Part shown: piece by piece, positions 27,501 through 39,877 of the stretch
Layout: the number at the start of each line of letters is the position of its first letter
Numbering within the stretch: position 1 is the stretch's first letter
Assembly (NCBI GenBank): GCA_947579605.1
Contig: OX388322.1
Location: 9,858,001 to 9,922,000, forward strand
Direction of reading: 5' to 3'
Length of the DNA: 64,000 nucleotides
From: Athripsodes cinereus
Taxonomy: Eukaryota > Arthropoda > Insecta > Trichoptera > Leptoceridae
The notes under the pieces: generated by a model
Database searches by the model: none
The model's input: only the letters and a program-made list of their open reading frames with translations
Told to the model about the DNA's origin: nothing
Made by a program: the position numbers and the translations under genes

Positions 27501-30500
27501 TTTAAATGTTTTATAATTACATACTTACATATATGATGGATTAGAGAATATTTGTAATTATTTTCTATTAGAAATACGTATTTAATTTATATAATTATCT
27601 GTTAATGTAGGTACATACGTTTAGAATTTACATACGTTTAGTATGTACCATACATAGAACATATTATGATTTATTTTGCATAAATGTTATACTTATGTAC
27701 TGCTAGCCCTCTTCTCTCCACTGCTGGATATTGCCTCTTCAAAACTTTTCCACAATTTCCTATCTCGAGCAACACGATACCACTGTGTTCCCATCATCTG
27801 GATAATATCGTCATCCCATCTTTTTTGGGTTATGTTATAATTAGTTAATTATTTACCCCCATGGTACATAAATAAATTTGTATTTTAATGATTGCAAGTA
27901 GATAAACCACACTTCATCGATGCAAATACCGTTGATACAATGTAGTATCGCATATTTTCTTCAAAAAAATGTTCAGGCGGTGTGTTCTTGTTTCTACGTT
28001 TTTGAGCAATAGAATTTCGAGTTATTGGATTATCTAACTGGAGAGTGGAATATATACTAAGTTACGTGATATTTTCAAGGATGGTATGTATATGTATGTA
28101 TGTATATACTAGAAAAGTGACATTGAATTTGTAAATAAATAAATTATGTTCTTAGTAACATGTATATGACTATTATAAGTTAATGTAGCTATAATATAAT
28201 AATGTATATAACATGCCGTGGATTAAAGCGCAAGAGTTGTATGTCTTATTTCATACATTAAAAAAAAAACTTTTTTAGTTTTAGGATTCCGGAAAATTAT
28301 GGGTCATCATACCAATTCATTTACCTTCATTTTTTATTGATAACACTAACGTGAGTTGGATGTACCTGCTTTTTACAAAATATTTTTTATTTATAATATC
28401 AAAAATTTGCCGTCAAGATAAAGAAAAAAAATGTGAAAGAAATTTTTAAATACTACGTCATCTTGGGTAGTTATCTGGCTATAATAATTAAAGACAATAA
28501 ACAAACAGATCGTTCTGTCTGCACCATAAAAAAATATACACTGAGAAAAATACTCAAAACGAATCATTGGTGCAGTACTATCAGATTAGGACCAGAGATC
28601 GTACTTAAACGATTCATTGGTATAAATCTATAATATTTACTCTTCGCAAACAAATCATTGGTAAATTTACCAACAACTTGTTTGCGAAGAGTTAATATTA
28701 TAGATTCGTACTAATGAATCGTTTGTACGATCTCTGGTCCTAATCTGATAGTACGTACCAATGATTCGTTGTGAAATTTCGTTAGTATTTTTCTCAGTGT
28801 ACATTCAGAATGGAGAGGCATAACGCATCACTGAATTAAAGGTTATATGTTATATTTTACAAATAGTATGTGCACTCGAAAAATTACAGAAAAAAATGGG
28901 AGACATATTTTTGCCAGAGATATGGAATCAATATACAACGAGACCAGCTATTATTGCAAAAGTATTACCATAAAATTGTCATTTAAAAATCCTCAAACTT
29001 TTATTATTTCAAGAATGCCAAGTTCCGCAAATTATCTTTATTTATTTACATACGTGTGTTTGGCTTTCAATAACGTATATCTGGACATAATATTAGTTAC
29101 CACCAGAACTTGATTTTTTGCATAAATTGTCTCCATTAATTCATATTTGTATCCATTTTGCCATAACTCTTAATATCCTTCTGAGTGAATTGGTCACATA
29201 ATTATTAGGTTCATATAAACAGGATGGAACTTAACAGCAGCAATTAATAATTAGTATCAAAATAACAGTCACAATAAGTGATTTCTAACGGTGAGTGATG
29301 ATACAAATGCAATGTTTACTCTGGGTCAGTCAGTATTTCATTTCAACAAATGTCAGCTGTTATTATTGCCTGTTTAAAATTGAGAGACGTCAAAAAATTA
29401 TGAAAGTTAGCATAGTGAGGAAGAGACGGACGACTTTTCAGTGTTTGCAAATTGCCTTTACGACTACTATACCAGCACGGCATATCCCACAAGTAAGGTA
29501 GCTGCTGCATTTAAGAAACATGCAAGCTGTCCTCTCTGTGCCAATATAAAATCAAGACATTCAGGAAGGGTGTCAAACCTCATCAATGAATTTAAGGTAT
29601 AAAATGCCTTAATTTTTCGAACGCCTGCCTTTTACAGGACACTCGAAAACTTACGGAGAAGAATGTGAGACCAATTCTTTACCGGGTGCTCCACGGTATT
29701 GCTTTTATCAATGTTTAAAAATCGGCGTTTCTTGTAGTGTTACTTAATTCTCACAGAACAAGTGAAAAATATTGAATACAACTTTCGCTAAAACATCTGA
29801 TTAAAAATTTTACATTTTGTAAAATCTAGTCCTTAATTATGACAATATGTTCGATTATAAATGTCATTTACGTTTCTGTTCTTTTAAATGTAATAGTTAC
29901 CTATATCCAGTAAAGTTACTGATAATTAGTAGATCTGAAGTATCCTTTAAAATTATCAAATAAAATAAAATAAATATTTATTATTATTTTGTTTTGTGTT
30001 ACTGTTGAGTATCCTTTAAAAGCCTAAAAACCTTAAAAAAATCATAAAACATCACGTTTCAATGCTCTCATTCTGAATGCTTTAATTTTTATTATCACTG
30101 TGAGGATGACATGCATGTTTATAACAAGCAGTTGATCCGCTAGCTACTTCACTCGTGATGGATTGGATGAATGATTGGATGTTATTTCATCATTGAATTA
30201 ACACTACTATTTATTTATTTTATTCTTCACTGTACATTGGTTACAATATTACATAGTGAAATAGTGGCATAAAAATAACAATTATAAATTCAATGTACAG
30301 AGGGCGTGTTTATCGCTAAAATGCGATGTCTTCCAACTAACCTACTATGTTGGTAAGAAAACACTACTATCTCACAGAACAGGATTTTGAAATTAGATAC
30401 CAAATACCTGTTAAATTCCTTCAACAAAAACATTTGAGAATATACCTACCTATTAAAATGAATCTCATTTTGTTTTATACAAGTATATAATGGTTTTCAA

Positions 30501-33500
30501 TAATATTATACATAGTGCATGGTGATTTATACTAGAAGGTATTTCCGTTATCTGCCGACTCAATTAGACAAGAATTTTCACAGGGTGATAAAAATAATAA
30601 AAAGAACAGGCGCTAATTTTGCAGGAACATCTGTTGTTTAGAAATATATCAACTCTTTTGATGGGTCATTGGGATTTGGACTGCAGAGTTTTCTCTTTCT
30701 ATCGTATCGTGATAAAAATTACTACGTAGCTAATTGCTCATCTATAAAAAATGAATAAAATAATAATAAAGTCACATATTATACGACAAATGTTATCAAA
30801 ATACTCCTAGTGTCGCTAGGAGCTTTTGTGGAAATTTATGTAGCAAACTATCATTGTTTTAATATGACCTAAATGGTGCACCTTCGTAATCTGTAGTCTT
30901 CGCAATACGCATAAGACAAAAATGATAACATTCCTTTATAAATGTAATCTACTTCTTAATCCATACAATCACTGTATTTATCACAAATACAGTAGTCAGC
31001 AGGCTTTTTTAAACAGACAGCATCAAACATACAGGCCATCCTCTTTGTGTTAATAAAAATAAATAAAAATTCATACCATTATAATATGAGAGTGAATTAT
31101 TTATTTAATTAATAAACGGCATATGCTTTTTACAAATTGTACAAAAAAAATAAACCAAACACATTTCACATTGTTTTAAGTACATACTTAAAAACTATCC
31201 AAAGTATAGTAGAATAGGTACTATTTAATTTTTTTTACATACCTTAAAAGTGTAAATAATATATTTGGTGTAAAGTACAAATGTCTACAATACAATAATA
31301 TTTTATTTTAATATGTGTCATCTTCATGTATTTATTACACACACTCATTTATAGGCAGGTTATTTTACATCTCTCACACTCATTGATTTAATTTCGAGTC
31401 GTGAGATTTTAGTCGTAGATCTATAGGTTTTTCATTTTACACAAAGTTATTTAAGTTGACGCAGGAAAAAGATAAATAACATCAACGAATACCCTCCTTT
31501 ACACGAGACTTGTCTCTACGAGGAGAATGTTTCGATTTAAGTATGAATGAAATATTCTATATATTGTTATATCTGTATTGCAGTGGTCCTTAACCTGGGT
31601 TCGATCGAACCCCAGGGATTTGGTGAGTCTGTCTTGGGGGTTCGATGAAAATCATTTTAAAGGCAAGATAGTTTGCGAGTTGGAAAAATAAAAAAATACT
31701 CCTATAATTCCTTCAAACCGACATCACAAATTTGAAAAACAATGTTGCCAGTTTATTGTGAGACAGCCGTTCACGTTTAGTGTTGAGACAGCAGTCAACA
31801 TCAGTGATAAATATCTTGATGAAATCATTGAAATTCAGCAGAGCCAGGTTCAACAGCAACTCTTCAGAACAACATCGCTCTCAACGTTTTGGTGTCAACA
31901 AATGGAAACCTACCCTGTTATTGCTAAGAAAGCTCTGGAGATTTTTAAACCGTTTGTTACAACATATCTTTGCGAGCAATCCTTTTCGAAGATGTTGGAT
32001 ATAAAAACGAAGAAGAGGAATAGACTTTGTTGTGAAAATGATATGAGAGTGGCACTTGCCAAGGTAAAGCCGCGAATTTCTGAATTGGTTTCTGAAAGGC
32101 AACAGCAGAAATCACACAGATTTGAAGTAAAAATTAATTAATATGTTTCATGTTTTGATTTAACCATTAAAATTTAATGTTTTGATCTTTGTTTTTTATT
32201 TTTTTTTTCATTTTGTATACCTATATTTAAATATATACCATGTTTTAAATTTGTAAAAATCTAATTTTATTTTTCAAATTAGGATGGGTTCGGTGAATGC
32301 ATATGTAACTGGTGGGGTTCGGTACCCCCAAAAAGGTTAAGAACCACTGCTGTATTGTTTGCTGTTTTTAATTAAATTTTAATTATTATAATGACAGAAA
32401 CCGAAAAATTTCTTCAGAATATCATAAGTTCAAGATGAAAGAAATTAACGTCACGGCGTAAGCGTCACATATTAGATTAATGATGCATTCAAAATGTTTG
32501 CTTTGTTTTTATCCATATTTTGTATATAATGTATTTTAATCTCACTTTGTGTGTGTTTAAAAGCACCAATATAAATAAATGAATATAATTATAATAGGTA
32601 TGTAAGCTAAGTTACAAGAATACCTATTTCAGAAGATATGAGTATCCAATTGGTATCCAACAATAAACTTGCGATGTAAGAAGGATTCAAGAATAAGAAG
32701 GATGTAAGAAGGAAGGCAGCGAAAAGTTGTGAATGAACTCATAGTGATTATAATGTATTCAAACAAAACCATTAAATAAATAAATAAATAAAGGGGATAT
32801 TGTTATTTATGTTTTGTACTAAACCGCAAAATGTGTCCTTCAACAGTTTTATTATTATCATATTTTTTTTATCCATTCACAATCACTCTTTTATTTATTA
32901 TAGGAAAATATGGTATTATTCTTTTAGAAATATTATCTGTTTGTTTGGATCGGTGATGATGTTTTAAATTTATTTATTTATTTTTGATATTCACGCACCT
33001 GAGAGAGGAAAACTTACTGTGTGAAACGAGTTGGGAAAGTCCCATATTTTTATACAGTAAAATTCACACGCTGTATTCAACTGCAATGATTGTTATTTTT
33101 CATTATTTATAGCATGTACTGAATAAAACATAGTTTATTTATATCAGTGCTCTTTTTGGCCAACTATCATTGGGCATTCTCAAAACATGTCCCAGACATC
33201 GTCTCTCCTGTATTACGGAGATTATAGGTCTTTGTTGGGTGCGCCGGCGCACAGCATCATTTGTAACATGTTCATACCATTTGACATCCAAAATCCTTCT
33301 AAGACACTTGTTTTCAAAGCTTAGTATCTTCCGCTCTTAAGCCTTGGTTAACTGCCAAGACTCACAGCCATATAGAAGTATTGGGATGATGCACGCATTG
33401 AACAAGCGACATTTTGTCCTGCTGAGTCCAGACGCCTTCCAAACTTTGTTCAATGTTCATGTTATTAAAGCCCCGCTAGCAGCTCCTATGCGGATTGGTG

Positions 33501-36500
33501 ATTCCGACCGGAGATCACCCTCTGGCGTTATGGTTGCTCCCAGGTACCTGAATTTGCTAACCAGAGATATTTGGGAATTACTAACCATTAGTGGCGTGTG
33601 AAAAGCCGTACATGTACTTTACATAATATGTACCTACTCCGTTTTACCGATGATAGTTGGCCAAAAGAGCAATGTTCTTCCGTCCGCAAGGGTTCCTTCG
33701 GTCCGGGCGTCCATCTTTCACAATACACCGTTCCTATGACAACGATATCAGAGCGCAGGGAATGTCGTGGAAAGAGGTGACGTAATTGGCGCAGAGACGC
33801 TCTGAATGGAGGAGGCTGGTTTCTGCCCTGTGCTCTCGAGAGGAGCGTTGAGGGCGATGATGATTTATATTATTGTTTTTATTGTAGCACTACTATTCAT
33901 TTTATTATTTGCTGTACATATAGTTTAAAAAAAAGCGATTATCCAACTGACCCAAATATCTTCCAGATAACTTGGTATAATTTATATTATTATTACTGAC
34001 AATAAGACGATTTTTACAAGGATCATTACAGGTGAAGGTCAATGCGATCCTCGAAGAAAACTAACAATATCCAGACAACAACATAACTACAATGAACCTT
34101 TAATTTTCCTCACAAACTCCGCATACGTCACGGCAAAGATATCAATATATCTGAATAAAACGCAAAATGATTGTGCGAACTCTGCATAAAAGACGAAACA
34201 TGGATCATGCCTAGAGAATGTCTAAGGATTGTGGGCTAATAAAAATACTATTATTTCATCTAAAAGGTTTCAAATGAATAAGAAGACCCTGTTTCACACT
34301 GAACCGTTGGTAATGTCGCGGGAAGAGGCAACTCTGAGGGGACTTGTTACTGCCCTGTGCTGTGCTTTTTTACTAATCGCCTGATGATGGAGTCGAGAGT
34401 CTCCGAATACTAGTAGGTACGCGAAGTTAATAAAAGTCATTTGGAAGTTAACTACATATTGTGTTTTTTTTTTCAATTGTATCTTGAAAATAGTCACTGT
34501 TAAGCTTATTACGTGTCGTTTTGGTGATGGACAAAAATCTTATCAAGGTATATTGTCCTAACCGCAAATTTACGAGATTAACTAACTACACAAGTCATTA
34601 TACTGTGAAAAATGATTAAAGTAGTTATTTATTCAGTACTCGATAAAAATAATTTGTTTAGATCATATTATCTATTTTCTACTCATAAAGAAATACTTAC
34701 CTAATATTGTAATGTATCTACTGAATCTAGTACCTATGTAGGTAGGCATGTCAGATCACCCACAAAACACGTACATTTTGCGGTAGGACAAGAACGTGTC
34801 GTATTTTAGAAAAACCTTGATTGAGAACGTTGACAGTGGCAGTAAAATGTAAATTATATACCCACTTACCTCCTTAATTCGCATTATATTTAAGGTGGAA
34901 AATATAAAATAATTAGGTACTTTGGAAACTAGATAATATATTATACCTACTAGAACTTGAAAAGATTATTTTTATGTATATTTATTTTTATATTTAACAT
35001 ATTTTGTCTCATGTTATTTCGTTTGTTTTTCATTTTTAACGATATGTAGTTTATATTAGGTATTTGTACATTCCCGAAAATAATTAATAAAAAAAAATCT
35101 ATACATATGATTGGCAATGAATAATCACGTCTACAGATTCAGGAATGAAAGGTCAAATAAGTATTCTGCAAGGTATAACTTAGGGTAAAATACAGTTAGG
35201 TAGATTAAGGCACTGAACAAGACAACTTCAACTGAGATCTAAAGCTGCTTAATGCTAAAAACGGCTATGTAATCCGCTATCCAAAATGATTTGGAAATTC
35301 ATTGTTTCGAAGACTATGACTCTACAAGGGAAATTCGGCCATAGAAACTAAGTAAGTATCCTATATTATCGGGGCATCTCCCATAAGCAATTTAGCCCGT
35401 GGGGTTTTCAGTAGATTTATTTGTATAATACCTATATAATTATGCAAGAAACGAATATGCAGGAAGATTTTTTTTTCGTGTCATAAAAATAAAGCATTCG
35501 TGATAAATGGCATGCTAGAATGTTACAGCATGATTAAAAATATCTACAATGTCTAAATAGTTTCACAATAAAAGAAATTCTTTGAGAAAGACAAATGGGA
35601 ATATTTTACGTCTGAAAATGAAATGGAGATTTATTAGTCACGGAACTCCATTTTGGAACATATGAAAAGTATTTCAATCCTAAAAGTAACAACAAGTAAA
35701 GCTGTCATTCGCTCTAAACTGTAGTGTAAATATACAATTAAATGTTGATACTTTATCTACAAATAATATCACCCATAAAAGGATCTGAATATCTTTACAT
35801 TACACTATTGTGAGTTAGACGTCTAGGATAGTGAGATGAAATGTATAGGATATTTATGTAAATTTCCTAACCACAGCACCATATGGCTCACTATTGTTAA
35901 ATATAACAATACGTATTATACCAATAGTGAAGAATTGTAAAGCTTTAGTACAGTTGTAATCTCAAACATTTGTATAAAGCACAATATTCAACATTTACAT
36001 TGTGAGGCTTGTCAAAATATATTTTTGCCATATTTTATGTTTTGCATTCTAAAAGACGTTACTGGACTTTTATTGATAGCACACCTATGTCATATTCAAA
36101 GATGACACAAAATTACACCAAAAAACTTCGTAGTCAGTTTATATTTTAATTAGAAACTTCTTCAAATGCTCCAACGGATCAGTCATGACATAATAAATTA
36201 TAGATAAAATCGCTGATGTATACAGCATAAACACACAGCATAAACACTCATCATTATTTCAAAATGGAAAAAAGCAACAAAATTTTGAAAACAAGATAAT
36301 AAGTATGAAGATGAATGTCTTAAATTTTATTGGAAATAGAAGATACAATCATAGGCAGCTAAAATTTTGTGAAGTCAAAACTAGTGTTGTGGAATTCTCA
36401 AGAAATATTTTTTCGAGAAATTTACCGAGTAGAGAATTTCGGAGATTTTTTATTTAACAGTATAATAACAATAAAAACTTTATGCAATCAATCAATATCA

Positions 36501-39500
36501 ATGTACAAAAATTGAGACAATTTATCACCAATATGGATACAATTAATTATGGAAAAAAAAAATGTTAGGTACCTATATAGAAAAAAGTGCTAATAACTGA
36601 TGAAAAATCTTGATGTTTGACACCCCACATTCCCATTTTTAAGTTAAAAAAAATTGCAGGTAGGTACGTACATGGAAAAAAGTGTAAATAACCTCTGATT
36701 TGAGCCTTAATCAGCCCCACAAATTCTTGGATCAATCAGGTTGGCTGCGAAGTGTACTGGGCGAAAGGTCATAATACCACTAAGAAAAATTATGGAGAGA
36801 AATTTCTCTTCGATCAGAGAAGAAATTCTCGTAGAAATTTCTCATTCTCGAGAAATTTCTTTGGAGAATTTTCTCTTTTCACATCACTAGCCAAAACACA
36901 CTTATTTACGCTAGTTGAGTATTCTATAGAAGGTATTAGTTGCCCTATTATTTGTGTAGGACTCCAGGCTATAACTCATATAATTTTAAACAAATATTCA
37001 TTTAGCGCACTTAAACATATCTAAGTACATTTATACGGACGATAAAAATATTGAACATGTTAATTGAATATTAATGAGACTTATGTTTATATCCGCACGT
37101 AGAATAGATACCTATGTAAATAAGATAAAATATTATATCGCAATAAAAAAAGCATGATTAATAAAAAATATATCGCCTCGAAATTTATCCGTTGGGCTGT
37201 GTTGATCACGACTTTTAAAACATCAGAAATGACGTATTCGTATATTAAAATGATTTAAAGAAATCATTATAATTTTTATTGAAAATCGTTCGTGAATATA
37301 TTCATTGGTAATTAAATGGTTCGTAATTTCGATTATTTAAGTATAGGTGTGAATACTCGCATAATTATATTGTAGTCTGTTAAAGAATGTAAGGTTATTT
37401 ATACCACTTTAATGTATTGATAATTCAATGAAATTAGAAAATTTAATTTCTTACACTGATTTTGTTAAAAAAATGTTTCTTAGGTTTCGAAACTATTTAA
37501 TACATATTCTCATTATAAATTTTGCCAACAAAAAAAAAACACGAAACATTTGGAATGATTATAACTCTAATAAAAAATGTAATTAAAAGAGGGACATTGT
37601 TCTTTTGTCCTCAAAATTCTTCTCAAAAATACACTGTAGAGTGATTAATATATTTTAATACTGTGAAGTGATTAATTAATTCTATATTAAAAAACGATTT
37701 TATGGTTATAAAGAAAAATAATTGAAAACTCAATATCAAATGCGTTATTTTTTTCCAAAACATTTTAATCGATTAGGAATGATATTGAGTTAAAACGTAA
37801 AACACATAACAAAAAAATATTAATTAATTACATTAAAAGTAAAAAAAAGGTTATGTTCATCCCAATGCAAAAAAAAACGGGACAAGAAAATATATTTTAT
37901 TTAATATTTATGATCTATGTTGTATGGTATGACTCAAACCTTTATGAAAAATAACTATTCAAATTTACACTCGACCTCCATACCTAAATTTTTGATTTCT
38001 GGATAATTTTGAGCTATTTGAAGAAAAGCTTAGAAGTTTAGAAGTTTATCATCAGAATTTGTAAAAAAGAAAATGAACAGTGTTGTTATTTTTACGAAAC
38101 AATGAATGAAAAAGGAAAATCTTTTACAAACTAGTTCTAGGTCACTATTGCGTACAAACTTATACTTAATTCGCTGAGGCAATATACATTATTCATCATA
38201 AGCCGTATGACATTACCAACTAATAAAAACGACAAATCGTAAGAGCATCAGTAGCGTGTCATCCGTACAAGCCAAAAAACTGGGCTTTACGCAGAGTTTC
38301 CAGGTTTAAAAATAATAAAAAAGTGACCAAATTACGCGCAGTTAAAAAATTTAAATATTGCGTGCGATTGCGCACTACATAATATTATGAGAATGAATTC
38401 CATTGCACACTTAATGCGATGCCGTTGGAATCATCAAACAACACTCGCCGTTAACAAACGAACCATGCTAGATTATTTTTTGTTTTACTGTATGCATTAC
38501 TTCTTATGAGACTAATGTTTTTGTCCTGCTCATGTCCCTCAATGCGCAGCATTCGGCCCATACTAGGTTACGTTTTACGGCATAATACACTAGTGAGGGT
38601 TCACGCGATATCGCGGAAATAAGGAAATAATAAGAATTCCCAGCTTTATGCAATGTTACGTAGATCACAGCGTATTGTATGGACTGTCCCTCGTCCGACC
38701 ACACGACTTTAGGCACTGTCAGCTCTTGGATAGATGACCATTATGCACGTACAATATAGAGTCTAATTTCATATATTTTTTTACTGTTTTATTTTATATT
38801 TTACTTTTGATCTGAAGTGAAACTACTGCTCTAAAGGTCATTCACGCATTTTCAAGTGATTCTTATGGTTGTACATTCGTGGCGACTCGTACACTTAACG
38901 CTTGCCTGATAATGAGAGCGGAAGCTCTTGAAAGCCGGCTCACGACTAATAAAACTTTCACGGCACAAGCTTTTAGCTTAGTGTGAAAGGTGTATAAGGT
39001 TGTATTTGGGTTTATAACAAAATCCATATATATCTTTTTTTTTTTTAAAAAAAAGTCACAGTGGGAGTACTAAATAAGTGTTTTATTTTCGAATAATTTA
39101 AATAGTTTATTTTACATATTATTATAAATTGTTGAGGGTGGGCCTACCCAGTATGAAAACTTTAGACACGCCACTGGTAAGCAAAGGTAGTATTTAGTGT
39201 CAAAACGTACGCGTGATATCAATATATGGAAAGTATTAAACTATCATACATAAAATCAACAACTTTATACATGTATACATATGTACTCGTAATAATCTAC
39301 ATTGTGACATAGATATGTGCACCGTATATGACTTGATGTCTAAGTGTGATGACATAACAACTTCCAATTATTCTTGCTAATTATTGTAATCAAACATAAC
39401 GCATAGCACGTGGCTGTCCTTGAACTCTTTTGACTGTACACTTAAAATTGTGTTTATTGTGTAAATTAATAAATTCTGGTCTTAAAATATATAAGGAATG

Positions 39501-39846
39501 AAGTAGATGAGGACAAAATAACCAGGGTGGCTTGGCTACGCAAGAAATTGGAATATTCATGCAATCATTGTATCCCTTACAAGTGAAAAAAAAACAGTAT
39601 GCAAATAGCGTGCAATATCCTTTCTGAACCATGAAAAGTAAAACTAGATGGAATACTTCATTGCTTTTATGAAGATTAATTAATTTTTCTTAAATAACCA
39701 TACACTCGAAAACTGCAGGAAAGGGAGGGAGATTTTTGCCTTTTGTCAAAAAAAAATTTTTAGTCCGCCTTTTGGCCTAATTTTGTTTGTCACGTTTTGT
39801 AATTTTGTTGTTTATGTATTTGTGTAAAATTATGGTCAATAAAGAT

Positions 39847-39877
<31 letters not shown>

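Noticed and set aside
36752..37024. 90-codon frame rich in Asn, Arg and Phe
   Set aside because: Produced by repeated GAGAAATTTCTC words at the end of a MITE and running into flanking DNA; no domain.
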